64,000 nt of DNA from the NCBI GenBank assembly GCA_947503005.1, contig CANNCA010000007.1, forward strand, positions 1 through 64,000. Direction: 5' to 3'. Every line of letters begins with the position of its first letter. Positions within the stretch are counted from its first letter, which is position 1. The notes under the pieces are model-generated. The model did not search any database. It worked only from the letters and a program-made list of their open reading frames with translations, and was not told the origin of the DNA. Below, piece after piece: positions 21,096 to 31,560 of the stretch. The position numbers and the translations under genes were made by a program. Origin of the DNA: an uncultured Flavobacteriaceae bacterium (GTDB lineage Bacteria > Bacteroidota > Bacteroidia > Flavobacteriales > Flavobacteriaceae).

Positions 21096-23561
21096 CTAAA
21101 GGCGTATCTTCAAGCGTAGGTTCAGCACACGACTGGTCATAAAATTAGGAATTGCAAATTGCTGCTTGCTGTCCGCGTCGCGTACCCAAGTATTGGTTAT
21201 CGAATTTTGATTGTTGAAAAGATTGAAAACCTCAATCCCGCCGCTCAGGTGTTTCAACTCATTTAACCAATGACCTCTAGGATGTTTCTTTCCTTCATTT
21301 GCAAAAATATAGGAAATACCTAAATCAGCACGCTTGTAATCTCTTAATCTATTCTGAAAAATATAAGGATCTGCATAACTTGGCGAGCCACCCGGAACTC
21401 CTGTTTGATAAACCAGGTTAAGGTACATTTTCAAATCGGGAATCTCCGGTACATAATCTTGAAATAAAATTCCGAATTTCAATCGTTGGTCGGTAGGTCT
21501 TGAAATATAACCTCTACTATTAATATTTTCCTCGGTTTTTAAATATCCAATGCTCACCCAAGATTCGGTGCCAGGTACAAATGCACCGTTCAGTCTAAGC
21601 TCGGCACCATAAACATATGCATTCGCGTTATTGTTCGCAGCGTATCGGATGCGCACATCTTCAAGTGTGTACGGGTTTACGTTGTCCAATAACTTATAAT
21701 AGGCTTCACTGGTGAGGTTAAAAGGCCTTTCCCAAAGGGAAAAACTATATTCGCTACCAAGTACGAAATGAGTGGCTCGTTGTGCCTTTACGTCGAGTTG
21801 AATTGCGCCGTTCAGATCCCTTAACTCCCTATAAAAAGGAGGTTGTTGGTAGACGCCCATTGAAAATCGAAAAAGAATGTCCCTTTTCCAGTCGGGTTTA
21901 ATGGCAAGTTGCGCTCTCGGGCTGATTACTGTCTGAGATACTTTTGACACACCGGTACCACTGACCGTCCAATGATGCGCACGTAGACCGAAATTATAGT
22001 AGAGCGTATTTCCATTTAAACTTTTTCTTTCACTGAATTGTGCAAAAGCTGAAAAGCGATTGGTTTTGACAAAATTTTTGGCGATCAGACTTTCAAACGG
22101 AACCAAATCTCCATCAAAAGGTTCTTCTGGCTGGTTGTTTACAAACTCGGAAAGTGGTGGGCGAACTGAAAACCCTGCGGAATCGATGAACTCGGATTCC
22201 CGCAGTTGGTCTCGAATATCTTCATGGGTGTATTTTGCCCCCCATTCATAGGTCTTTTCGCCTTTGGTATATTTTCCCTTATGGGCAAAATTAAAAATTA
22301 AGGCATCCAATTTGTTTCTTGCTCTGTTGAACTGTGAACCTATTCCCTTAGATGAAGTGACCTCTCCCAGGGTTTCGCTTCCTAGGTTAGTATCTACTTC
22401 GCCCAAGGCATATTCAGCGATAACATCAGATCGTTCGTCTTCAACCGTGTGATAAATCGATGAAATTATCTTGAGCGTTGTGTTTTCATTTAGTGAATAT
22501 TCACCTTTCAAAGCACCCAAGGCAGTGTTGTATCTATTCTTTTCTTCACCTTCATATGCAACAACCAAAGCTCGAGGCCGATCCAAAGTGCCAAAATTGG
22601 TTTGACGGTTCAAAGGTTCGTTCTGGTAGTCGTTTATGGCCAAACTTCCCAAGAAACTCAAACGAAATTCTTTCGAAAAGCGATAGGTAGAATAGGTTTG
22701 GACATCAAAAAAAGTGGGATTGAAGTTGGTGTTTGTCTGTTGACTATTAACCAATAGCGAATTGTTTCGATAGCGTATTCCCGAGACACTGGTAAAACTT
22801 TTATCGTGCGATACCGTTTCTACCGATGCACTGGCTCCAAGAAAACTTAAATCCAATGAAGCTCCAAAAGAGGTAGGATTCTTATAAGTAATATCCAATA
22901 CCGATGAAAGCCTATCCCCATATTTCGCCTGAAACCCTCCTGCGGAAAACTTGATGTTCTGAATTAAATCACTATTGATGAAACTAAGACCTTCTTGCTG
23001 GGCAGAGCGTATAAGAAAAGGACGGTATACTTCTATCTCATTGACATAAACCAGATTTTCATCGTAGTTGCCCCCGCGGACAGAATATTGCGTGCTTAAT
23101 TCATTGTTAGACGAAACTCCAGGTAAGAGCTTTAAAATGTTTTCGACACCTGCGTTGGCCCCGGGTATTTGGAGCACAACATCCCGAGGTATCGTTGTGA
23201 TTCCCGATACACTTTTTTCACCTGTTGGTGTTACCGTTACACCGTCGACTTGAGTGACGTCGGTCTTCATGACCGGATTGAACTCGTACGTCTCATTAGT
23301 AGTAAGAATTAGATTCTCCAAAATGACGTCTTTATGACCAATATGCGAAAAGGTAATTTTGGTTTCCTTATCAGCGGTTATCAGCAGGGTGTAGTACCCA
23401 TCTGAATCTGAAAAAGTACCTTCTGAGGTGGAAGCAACGTTCACATCGCTCAATGGATTATTATATTCGTCAAAAATCACACCAGTAATGGTAGCGGTTT
23501 GAGCCACGAGGATGCTTTGGCACAAAGTCAAAATGAAAAAGATGTACGTGCAAAGCTTCAA
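21096..23561 (-). CDS. TonB-dependent receptor with N-terminal carboxypeptidase-regulatory-like domain
   Basis: ORF; ATITGVIFDEYNNPLSDVNVAS; plug domain ENILKLLPGVSSNNELSTQYSVRGGNYDENLVYVNEIEVYRP. Confidence 0.92.
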   Translation of the reverse strand: MKLCTYIFFILTLCQSILVAQTATITGVIFDEYNNPLSDVNVASTSEGTFSDSDGYYTLLITADKETKITFSHIGHKDVILENLILTTNETYEFNPVMKTDVTQVDGVTVTPTGEKSVSGITTIPRDVVLQIPGANAGVENILKLLPGVSSNNELSTQYSVRGGNYDENLVYVNEIEVYRPFLIRSAQQEGLSFINSDLIQNIKFSAGGFQAKYGDRLSSVLDITYKNPTSFGASLDLSFLGASASVETVSHDKSFTSVSGIRYRNNSLLVNSQQTNTNFNPTFFDVQTYSTYRFSKEFRLSFLGSLAINDYQNEPLNRQTNFGTLDRPRALVVAYEGEEKNRYNTALGALKGEYSLNENTTLKIISSIYHTVEDERSDVIAEYALGEVDTNLGSETLGEVTSSKGIGSQFNRARNKLDALIFNFAHKGKYTKGEKTYEWGAKYTHEDIRDQLRESEFIDSAGFSVRPPLSEFVNNQPEEPFDGDLVPFESLIAKNFVKTNRFSAFAQFSERKSLNGNTLYYNFGLRAHHWTVSGTGVSKVSQTVISPRAQLAIKPDWKRDILFRFSMGVYQQPPFYRELRDLNGAIQLDVKAQRATHFVLGSEYSFSLWERPFNLTSEAYYKLLDNVNPYTLEDVRIRYAANNNANAYVYGAELRLNGAFVPGTESWVSIGYLKTEENINSRGYISRPTDQRLKFGILFQDYVPEIPDLKMYLNLVYQTGVPGGSPSYADPYIFQNRLRDYKRADLGISYIFANEGKKHPRGHWLNELKHLSGGIEVFNLFNNQNSITNTWVRDADSKQQFAIPNFMTSRVLNLRLKIRL

Positions 23562-23566
23562 ACTGC

Positions 23567-25258
23567 TTATTTTCTGTAGAATGTACTTGTAAAGGTAGTG
23601 CTGTTTCCAACATTATCGGTGACTACTACCTTGAGCTCGCATTTCGTTTGGTCCAGAATTTTATCATCGAAATTATAAGTAATGGTCTTTTTCTTTGGTT
23701 CATATTCCATTAGAATCCACTCTCCGTTCAATGTGGCGCTATAGGTATCGATACCGCTCAAATCATCGGATATCATTAAACTTAAATAACTGTAATTGTT
23801 CAACCACTGCTTTTCCTTAAAGTTCTTGGAACGGATTTTCGGGGCAATGGTATCTCTTGCTAGCGTGTACGTACCTAGATTTCTAGTCCTGGTCGTAAAT
23901 GTATTTCCCCTTTTATAAGTGGAGGCATAATTTGCCTCATTCTTTTTATTTAAACGAGCAATGAACATTTTATCGCGTTCTTCCTTTTTAAATTTCGAAA
24001 CATCAAATGTGATTGTGAAATTTCGATGTGCTGGAATACGACTGTTATGAATTTTTACCGTGTCCGAACCTTTTTCCAAATCGATATAAAAATCATTGTA
24101 AAACGTATTGGCAGGAAAGTAAACTTTGGCTGCTCCTAGATCATAGTTGTTCGGTTTTTTTGCGATGAGGTAGTCATCGGTCTTTTCAACTTTGTCAACT
24201 ATTTTCGGACTTTCTTTTTTACCTTCGATAGGAATGATTACTTTGGTTAAGTTGCCTTCTATATCTTTTAGGAGAAGCTCAACAGTATAACTCAACCCTT
24301 CTTTTATATTTATTTTCCCGTCATTTTTTAAGGTATTGTAAATACTTAAGCGATTACTTGGGTCTTTGAACAATCGTTGAATTCGCTGTCGACTTTTTCC
24401 ATAATGGTCGTAATCGATGAGGGTATTGATATATCTGGTTTCACCAAACGAAAAAGTTTCAAAATCATAATCGGTGTAGACCTGACCATTCACTATTTGT
24501 TGTACAGAATAAACACCATTTTTATTGGCGGCCATATCTTGTCTATCAAAGCCGATAAATCCAAGTCCCACGGTTCCGAGCGCGATTATTTTATCAGCTA
24601 AAAAAGTACCATCCTTTTGTTTTGAAAAATTGATTTGACTCTTCTTGTTGCTTTGATTGACCGTTGCATTTTTTGATAACGGATATGCGAATAGTTGGCT
24701 TAAAATGGGATTTGTTGCATCTCTAACCTCTAAACCGTATAATAGGGGATTGGTAGGTTTTTCGGTTACGCTACTTCTTATTTCAAAGTGTAAATGCGGC
24801 CCAGAAGAACCACCGGTATTTCCGGTGTATGCTATGACATCACCTTTTTCAACCTTTACTTCCCCATAATCAGGAAAAACCTCCACCTCATAAGATTGTT
24901 TTTTGTACTGCACGTTCTTGATATACGCTTCAATTTCAGGCGAAAATTTTTGGAGATGCGCATATACTGAGGTGTACCCATTTGGGTGGGCAACATACAT
25001 GGCCTTCCCGTAGCCCCAAAGTGAGATTTTGATACGGGTTACACTGCCGTCGGCTATCGCGTAAATAGGAAGTCCTTGGCGCTGTTGAGTTTTGATGTCA
25101 ATGCCCGAATGAAAGTGGTTGGACCGCAATTCACCAAAAGTACCAGCCAAAATAAGCGGAATGTCCAAGGGAGACCTAAACGTATCTTGAGGATATTTGT
25201 CTTGTGCTTTAACCAGTAGGGAAAAACATAGTAGTAATGCGCAAAGTACTCTATTCAT
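23567..25258 (-). CDS. M23 family metallopeptidase
   Basis: ORF; GELRSNHFHSGIDIKT and GGSSGPHLHFEIR motifs. Confidence 0.92.
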   Translation of the reverse strand: MNRVLCALLLCFSLLVKAQDKYPQDTFRSPLDIPLILAGTFGELRSNHFHSGIDIKTQQRQGLPIYAIADGSVTRIKISLWGYGKAMYVAHPNGYTSVYAHLQKFSPEIEAYIKNVQYKKQSYEVEVFPDYGEVKVEKGDVIAYTGNTGGSSGPHLHFEIRSSVTEKPTNPLLYGLEVRDATNPILSQLFAYPLSKNATVNQSNKKSQINFSKQKDGTFLADKIIALGTVGLGFIGFDRQDMAANKNGVYSVQQIVNGQVYTDYDFETFSFGETRYINTLIDYDHYGKSRQRIQRLFKDPSNRLSIYNTLKNDGKINIKEGLSYTVELLLKDIEGNLTKVIIPIEGKKESPKIVDKVEKTDDYLIAKKPNNYDLGAAKVYFPANTFYNDFYIDLEKGSDTVKIHNSRIPAHRNFTITFDVSKFKKEERDKMFIARLNKKNEANYASTYKRGNTFTTRTRNLGTYTLARDTIAPKIRSKNFKEKQWLNNYSYLSLMISDDLSGIDTYSATLNGEWILMEYEPKKKTITYNFDDKILDQTKCELKVVVTDNVGNSTTFTSTFYRK

Positions 25259-25572
25259 AGTAAAAAGTAAGTTTTTGAACTCGTCTTGGGTAAATCCTTC
25301 AATTGCAAATATTACAGTTTAAGTCTTGATTTTAAAATTTTCGGTTGTCACAGCCACGGCAATTAAATCAAAAAACAACTTCTTCGGTACGCAAAAGCTT
25401 TCTCCTGATGGCTATTGGGACGGTTTCAAACATTAACACAAAACAAGTTGGTTGCTAAGGTACTTAATAGCCGTCAATCCATAAAAATGCTATAAGTTTA
25501 ATTGCTATTCACCATGTATTCAACGATTTTTAAACGATTAAAGTATTACTTCAAGAATAATTCAAAAAAGTA

Positions 25573-25603
25573 TTGCTAAGTAGGTACATGTATGTTAACT
25601 TTG
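25573..25603 (+). promoter_or_regulatory. Bacteroidota-type promoter for the coiled-coil/zapA operon
   Basis: TTG (25573-25575), 20 bp spacer, TAACTTTG (25596-25603), 25 bp before ATG. Confidence 0.65.
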
Positions 25604-25627
25604 TGTAAAACGCATTGAAATTTGCAC

Positions 25628-25918
25628 ATGAGCGAATTGGTTCAAATAGTTGATTCACTAGAAAATAAAATCAGTAAGTTATTACACAAACTAGAGGTTT
25701 TACAAAGATCCAATTTAACTTTAGAGAATGAACTTCAAGCAACCCGGAACCGTTTTGATAATACACATCAGGCAGTTTCTGACTGGGAGGAAAAATACAA
25801 GGCGCTAAAGCTCGCAAATTCAATGCTGGGTAGTAATACAAGCAAAACTGAAGCTAAGCTTAAGATAAACACATTGATACGTGAGTTGGATCATTGTATA
25901 GCCCAACTTGCAGAATAA
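25628..25918 (+). CDS. Small coiled-coil protein upstream of zapA
   Basis: ORF; predicted coiled coil; tightly linked to zapA. Confidence 0.7.
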   Translation: MSELVQIVDSLENKISKLLHKLEVLQRSNLTLENELQATRNRFDNTHQAVSDWEEKYKALKLANSMLGSNTSKTEAKLKINTLIRELDHCIAQLAE

Positions 25919-25931
25919 TGTTCGAAATACT

Positions 25932-26225
25932 ATGTCAGAAAAGCTCAAAATAAAGCTTTCCATTGCAGATAGGGTTTATCCTTTAACGATTGACCCGGCG
26001 CAGGAAGAAGGGTTGCGTAAGGCAGCCAAGAATATAGAGCAGTTGGCAAAAAAATTCGAACAGAGTTATGCCGTTCGAGATAAACAAGATGTATTGGCCA
26101 TGTGTGCCTTGCAGTTTGCCTCGAAAATAGAGCAAAAAGGCATCGATCAATCAGAGGATACCAAAGAATCCTATGAACGTTTAAAAGCGTTGGAAAATCT
26201 GGTAAACTCTAAATTAAGCATATAG
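25932..26225 (+). CDS. zapA: Cell division protein ZapA
   Basis: ORF; LKIKLSIADRVYPLTIDPAQEEGLRKAAKNIEQL; start at ATG 25932. Confidence 0.88.
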   Translation: MSEKLKIKLSIADRVYPLTIDPAQEEGLRKAAKNIEQLAKKFEQSYAVRDKQDVLAMCALQFASKIEQKGIDQSEDTKESYERLKALENLVNSKLSI

Positions 26226-26251
26226 TACGTTCTTTAAAATAAATAAAGTTA

Positions 26252-26420
26252 CTGCCCACATTGGTACTAATTTTTGACAAACTCAACACTAATTTGTTTA
26301 AAAAGGGTGAGTTTAGATTGTAAAAGCAAGCCTTGCTCGTACAAGGATCCTTGATCAGTCTGTTAGCCCTAAACCTGTTTAAAGGAGTTTGTACAAAACT
26401 TCTCCGATGTGGGTTTTTTA
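26252..26420 (+). ncRNA. ssrS: Probable 6S (SsrS)-like RNA
   Basis: Between zapA and rny; closing stem CCCACATTGG (26255-26264)/CCGATGTGGG (26404-26413); inner stem ACAAACTC/GAGTTTGT; apical hairpin CAAGCCTTG/CAAGGATCCTTG; then T-run. Single long bulged hairpin as in 6S RNA. Not confirmed by covariance search. Confidence 0.6.
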
Positions 26421-26540
26421 TTGGTGAAACTCCAGCTTGCAATTTGCAAAGCCGATTGCTAAAATAGCTAGTTGAGCCAACCTCGTTAATGGGAAGGGTT
26501 TGTTTTCGAAACAAATCCTGATAATATTTAAAAACAAACT

Positions 26541-28109
26541 ATGGATAACATCACCACAATAATAGTAGGCGTCGTAGCACTCATAATAGGCTTTGTAGTT
26601 GCTAAATTCTTAGAGAAGGGCAAGGCATCTAAAACTATCGCAAATGCTAAGAAAGAGGCTGATGGCATTTTGAAGAGCGCGAAGATCGATGGAGAGAATA
26701 TCAAAAAAGATAAGATTTTTCAGGCCAAGGAAAAGTTCTTAGAACTTAAGGCGGAACACGAAAAGGTCATCATTTCCAAGGACAAAAAGATGGCTGAAGC
26801 TGAAAAGCGTACACGTGATAAAGAATCACAAATCAGTAGTGAGTTGGCAAAAAGTAAAAATTTAAACAGTCAACTAGCAAACAAATTGAAAGATGTTGAG
26901 CATAGAGCTGAGTTCTATGAAAAGAAACAGTCAGAGTTGGAAAAACTGCATAAGAGCCAAGTACAACAGTTAGAGGTTATTTCAGGCCTGTCCGCTGATG
27001 AAGCAAAGGCCCAGTTGATGGAATCCTTAAAAGAGACCGCCAAGTCTGACGCCATGGCTTACCTACAAACCACAATTGAAGAAGCAAAGCTTACTGCTCA
27101 GCAAGAAGCTCGTAAAATCGTTATCAATACCATTCAACGTATAGGAACCGAAGAGGCAGTTGAGAACTGTGTGTCGGTCTTTAATTTGGAATCGGATGAT
27201 GTCAAAGGACGTATTATTGGTAGAGAAGGACGAAACATACGGGCACTTGAATCTGCTACTGGGGTGGAAATTATTGTGGATGATACTCCCGATGCAATTA
27301 TACTTTCTTGTTTTGATTCAGTCCGTCGAGAGGTTGCACGATTGTCTTTGCATAAATTGGTGACGGATGGAAGAATACATCCCGCGCGCATAGAAGAAAT
27401 CGTTAAAAAGACCGAAAAGCAAATTGAAGCAGAAATAGTTGAGATAGGGAAACGCACCATTATCGATTTGGGTATTCACGGGTTGCATCCTGAATTGATC
27501 AAGGCAGTTGGTCGAATGAAATACCGTTCTTCTTACGGACAAAATCTGTTGCAGCATTCCAGGGAAGTCGCAAAACTTTGCGGTGTAATGGCTTCTGAAA
27601 TGGGACTGAATGCCAAGGTCGCCAAGCGCGCAGGTTTGCTTCACGATATCGGCAAAGTTCCAAATACCGAAGCTGAAGTAGAAACACCCCATGCGATTTT
27701 GGGGATGCAGTGGGCAGAAAAATATGGCGAAAAACCCGATGTATGTAATGCCATTGGAGCACACCATGACGAGATTGAAATGAAGACCTTGATATCACCT
27801 ATCGTACAGGTTTGTGACGCGATTAGTGGAGCAAGACCCGGTGCAAGAAGACAGGTAATGGATTCTTACATTCAGCGTTTGAAAGACTTGGAAGAAATCG
27901 CATTCGGTTTTGGTGGGGTGCAGAAGGCCTATGCCATACAGGCAGGTAGAGAGCTTCGTGTTATCGTAGAGAGTGAAAAAGTAAGCGATGATAAAGCAGC
28001 CGAACTATCCTTCGAAATTTCTCAAAAAATACAGACCGATATGACATATCCTGGTCAAGTTAAAGTAACGGTGATACGGGAAACAAGGGCGGTTAATGTG
28101 GCGAAATAA
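26541..28109 (+). CDS. rny: Ribonuclease Y
   Basis: ORF; N-terminal TM, coiled coil, KH domain ([30 protein letters not shown]) and HD domain ([10 protein letters not shown]). Confidence 0.96.
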   Translation: MDNITTIIVGVVALIIGFVVAKFLEKGKASKTIANAKKEADGILKSAKIDGENIKKDKIFQAKEKFLELKAEHEKVIISKDKKMAEAEKRTRDKESQISSELAKSKNLNSQLANKLKDVEHRAEFYEKKQSELEKLHKSQVQQLEVISGLSADEAKAQLMESLKETAKSDAMAYLQTTIEEAKLTAQQEARKIVINTIQRIGTEEAVENCVSVFNLESDDVKGRIIGREGRNIRALESATGVEIIVDDTPDAIILSCFDSVRREVARLSLHKLVTDGRIHPARIEEIVKKTEKQIEAEIVEIGKRTIIDLGIHGLHPELIKAVGRMKYRSSYGQNLLQHSREVAKLCGVMASEMGLNAKVAKRAGLLHDIGKVPNTEAEVETPHAILGMQWAEKYGEKPDVCNAIGAHHDEIEMKTLISPIVQVCDAISGARPGARRQVMDSYIQRLKDLEEIAFGFGGVQKAYAIQAGRELRVIVESEKVSDDKAAELSFEISQKIQTDMTYPGQVKVTVIRETRAVNVAK

Positions 28110-28135
28110 AACTAGTGAGAATTTATAATAAAAAG

Positions 28136-28162
28136 GGCAGGTGCTAAAACCTGCCTTTTTTA
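28136..28162. terminator. Bidirectional intrinsic terminator after rny
   Basis: GGCAGGT gctaaa ACCTGCC with flanking A- and T-runs. Confidence 0.8.
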
Positions 28163-28480
28163 TTAATCAGTTTCTAGAGTTTTGTCCAACCAGTCTTTTA
28201 GTGCTTTCGACTCTTCTTCGCTGAGTTTTGTTTTTTTTCCCTTGGGCATTTTTTTCTTTACAAATACTTGTTTATTGACTTCAAATGCAAGTGAATCCAT
28301 GTTATTCAATGTAAATATATCCGTTCTTTTTTTCGCGGCGTGACAGAAATTGCATTTTTCTTGTAGCACTTCAAAAGCTATGGATTTGTAGTCTTTTTGA
28401 ATGATAGCACCTAAAGCCTCATCATTATTTTTGTTTGAAATAACTAAAAGGATTACAAGGAGGAAAATAGCAAATTTCAT
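28163..28480 (-). CDS. Small heme-binding (cytochrome c-like) protein
   Basis: ORF; CNFCH motif; signal peptide. Confidence 0.65.
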   Translation of the reverse strand: MKFAIFLLVILLVISNKNNDEALGAIIQKDYKSIAFEVLQEKCNFCHAAKKRTDIFTLNNMDSLAFEVNKQVFVKKKMPKGKKTKLSEEESKALKDWLDKTLETD

Positions 28481-28565
28481 TGGACTAAAAGTGAAGCTTC
28501 AAAAATGGTATTTGGTGGACTTTAAGCTCTCATAAGAATAGTTGTGCTTTACCAGCACTTTGTAG

Positions 28566-30650
28566 TTATTCCTCCTCGGAAGTATCATTCGCATCGGGCA
28601 TGGTTTCCTCGACCTCTTTGTTAAAGTTGTTTTCCATAATATTGATTTTCTTCAACTTCTCTTTCCATGTGGCCAAAGCTTCCTTGTGGTTACTAACTCT
28701 TTTTACAACATCTTTTACCAAGGGATTGTCTTCAGAAGCGTTCGAAAAAAATTGCAAATTGGTTTCTAGTTGTCGAATTTCGGTTTTACTTTCCTCGATC
28801 TTTCTACGAATGAAGGTCCTTTCGTTCTGTATGGCTCTTTCATTATCTTCCTTAGCGAGTTGCTGAATCTTATTTCCATATTTCAAAAGTTCAGACTCCT
28901 GCCTACTAACATCAAGTTTATTGAAAATAGCATCAATGATTTTATTGAACTTTTGGTCGATACTTTTTTTATTGAAAGGAACACGACCAAATGTTTTCCA
29001 AACTTGAATGAAATCTTTTATTGCCGCCAAGTCTTTTTCTTTGTCACCTGACAATTCAAAAGCACGTAGCTCTTCTAAACAAGCTTCTTTCTTTTTTAAA
29101 TTTTCTATTTCATGTTTTTGGGCTTCGTTCTTCTTAGAATGTAAACGGTCAAAATAATGGTTGCAAGCGGCCTTGAATTCTTTCCATATTTTATCAGAAT
29201 ACTTTCTTGGCACATGACCTATTTTCTTCCATTCACTCTGAATACGTTTCATTTCTTGAGTGACCGATTCACCTTCTTCGCTATCTTTCAATGAAATTGC
29301 CAAATCTAACAAGGCTCTTTTCTTATCGAGATTTTCTTGTTGGTCTTTTTTGAGATTCTTGTAATAGGCATTCTTATTTCTATTGAACGCTCTTACTGCC
29401 TCTTTGAATTCCGCCCAAGTTTTTTCATTCACTTTTTGCGGAACTTTTCCAGCTTTGAAAAAGGCATTCCGCTGTTCTTCTATTTGTTTTATTTGTTGTT
29501 GGAGTAGCTTGTGGTTATCGGCTACATTGCTCGAAATCTCTAAAATTTTGGCAATTATTTCCTTTTTTCGAGCTAGATTTTCTTCATATTTTGCCTCTAG
29601 ATCTTTGTAATGGTCTTGACGTCTTTGGTGCAAGACTTTTGTAGCATTACTAAAACGTTCCCAGATTTCTTCACGATGCTCTTTTCCGACAGGACCGATA
29701 TCTTCCTTCCAAATTTTATGCAAGGTCTGAAGTTCCCGAAAGGCTTTCCCTAAATCTGGTTCGTTGGCCAATGCTTCCGCCTGGGCAGCAATTTTCTGTT
29801 TTTCTTCTAAGTTATGCTTGAAGTCTAAATCACGAAGTTCTCTGTTGAGACTCAAAAAATCATAGAAAATCTCTATATGGTGATGATAAGTTTTCCATAC
29901 ATTATTATAATGAGTACGGGGAACTGGGCCAGCATTACGCCATCGTTCTTGAACATCTTTGAAACTTTTGTAAGTGGTGTTCATATCCTCTTCTACATTG
30001 ACCAAACTTTTAAGTTCTTCAATGATTTCAAGACGTTTCGTCAAGTTGTCCTTTAGAGATTTCTCAAGATTCTTATAGTATTGATTGCGCTTTTCACGGT
30101 ATTCGCCGTAGACCTCGTTAAATTGTTTCTTTGTGACCGAATTATATCTAAAATCTATTTCATTCCCTCCATTCGCTATAAAATCTTCTTTTTTGCCCTC
30201 AATGAACTCTTGGAATTTTAAATCGAACTCATGTTTGATACTATCCACATGCTTTTTAATCGCCTGAACTTTTTCGTTCCGAACCAATTTCTGCAACTCA
30301 CCGGTTAGGTTCTCAATATTCATCTCATGGTAATCCAAAAAAGGAATGTGATGTCGATGATGGTTATCTGAATCTTCGGCATCTTCAGCGTTATTGTCAT
30401 CAATTTCTTCCAAGACTTCTTCTGATTCATGCGAGTCTTCGGACTTTGTATTCACTGAACCTTCTGTTGATTGAGCTCCTTCATTCGCATTAGAAGCCTC
30501 TTTTGTGTCCTCTTTTTGAGATACAACATCAGAATCCTTAGAAACTTTGACTTTTGAATTGGAATTTTGTTCCTGCTCACTTGTTTCCAAAGTCTCACCT
30601 TCTGCGGTGTTTTCCTCTATTTTTTGTTCTTTCTCCTCTAGCATTGACAT
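28566..30650 (-). CDS. DUF349 repeat protein
   Basis: ORF; repeated W-x-GPVPR / KIGHVPRKYSDKIWKEFK / GRVPFNKKSIDQKFNK-type units. Confidence 0.85.
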   Translation of the reverse strand: MSMLEEKEQKIEENTAEGETLETSEQEQNSNSKVKVSKDSDVVSQKEDTKEASNANEGAQSTEGSVNTKSEDSHESEEVLEEIDDNNAEDAEDSDNHHRHHIPFLDYHEMNIENLTGELQKLVRNEKVQAIKKHVDSIKHEFDLKFQEFIEGKKEDFIANGGNEIDFRYNSVTKKQFNEVYGEYREKRNQYYKNLEKSLKDNLTKRLEIIEELKSLVNVEEDMNTTYKSFKDVQERWRNAGPVPRTHYNNVWKTYHHHIEIFYDFLSLNRELRDLDFKHNLEEKQKIAAQAEALANEPDLGKAFRELQTLHKIWKEDIGPVGKEHREEIWERFSNATKVLHQRRQDHYKDLEAKYEENLARKKEIIAKILEISSNVADNHKLLQQQIKQIEEQRNAFFKAGKVPQKVNEKTWAEFKEAVRAFNRNKNAYYKNLKKDQQENLDKKRALLDLAISLKDSEEGESVTQEMKRIQSEWKKIGHVPRKYSDKIWKEFKAACNHYFDRLHSKKNEAQKHEIENLKKKEACLEELRAFELSGDKEKDLAAIKDFIQVWKTFGRVPFNKKSIDQKFNKIIDAIFNKLDVSRQESELLKYGNKIQQLAKEDNERAIQNERTFIRRKIEESKTEIRQLETNLQFFSNASEDNPLVKDVVKRVSNHKEALATWKEKLKKINIMENNFNKEVEETMPDANDTSEEE

Positions 30651-30801
30651 TGTAAGGTTATACAAAAGATTGTATTGTAAGATAGTGACAACCTATCGAA
30701 GTTCAAAAATTATGAAGGTTTTCTTTGGTAAAGGAGTTATAGTTTGGAAAAAGTATTTAAGGTTTAAATTGAGGATTTATTTGGGATAAAAAGTTTATTC
30801 A

Positions 30802-31560
30802 TTACTCCGAACTATTCCAAATTTCCCAAGCCTTTTCCGCTTGAAGTTCTAACATTGTAAATCCATTACAGATACTGGCATTTCGCAATTCTCCTTTCTT
30901 TAAGAAAGCGGATTTCTCAGGATTGTAAATCAAATCAAAAAGAAAATGTTTCGAGCTAAGATACTGATAAGGAATATCTGGCTTTTTTTCTACTTCAGGG
31001 TAAGTCCCCAACGGAGTGCAGTTGACGATCACCAAGTATTCTTGAAGTATCTGTGAGGTCAAATTAGCATAGCTAAATTGGTCTTTTGACGGATTTCTTG
31101 AAACGAATGAGAAATCGAGCCCCATCTCTTCAAACACAAAGGCAATGGCTTTTGATGCGCCACCAGTACCTAAAATCAATGCTTTTTTATGATGTTTTTT
31201 TAAGTGAGGCTCTAACGATTTACGAAAACCATAGGCATCGGTATTATAACCTTTTAAGCCCTGAGGTGTAAACTTAATAGTATTTACCGCACCTATTTGT
31301 TTCGCTTGGGAATCTAAATCGTTCAGATATGGAATAACCGCTTCTTTATAGGGTATGGTTACGTTTAGGCCCTTGAGGTCTTTGTTTAGGCGTATAATAT
31401 CTTCAAATGCTTCTATCTTATTTATATCAAAGTTTTCATAGGAGTGGTTTTCCAATTGAAGTTTTGAAAACTTATTGGTGAAATATCCTTGTGAAAAGGA
31501 ATAAGAAATGTCACGACCTACAAGACCGAATCTAAATCTATTTTTTTCTATTTTTTCCAT
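30802..31560 (-). CDS. aroE: Shikimate dehydrogenase
   Basis: ORF; GLVGRDISYSFS, LKGLNVTIPYKEAV, ALILGTGGASKAI, GFTMLELQAEKAWEIW. Confidence 0.93.
   Translation of the reverse strand: MEKIEKNRFRFGLVGRDISYSFSQGYFTNKFSKLQLENHSYENFDINKIEAFEDIIRLNKDLKGLNVTIPYKEAVIPYLNDLDSQAKQIGAVNTIKFTPQGLKGYNTDAYGFRKSLEPHLKKHHKKALILGTGGASKAIAFVFEEMGLDFSFVSRNPSKDQFSYANLTSQILQEYLVIVNCTPLGTYPEVEKKPDIPYQYLSSKHFLFDLIYNPEKSAFLKKGELRNASICNGFTMLELQAEKAWEIWNSSE

Noticed and set aside
26209-26514. 101-aa minus-strand ORF across the zapA-rny gap
   Set aside because: The gap is better explained by a structured RNA; the peptide has no recognisable features.
27318-27798. Minus-strand ORFs of 149 and 99 aa within rny
   Set aside because: Antisense to the highly conserved HD domain region of RNase Y; no family features.
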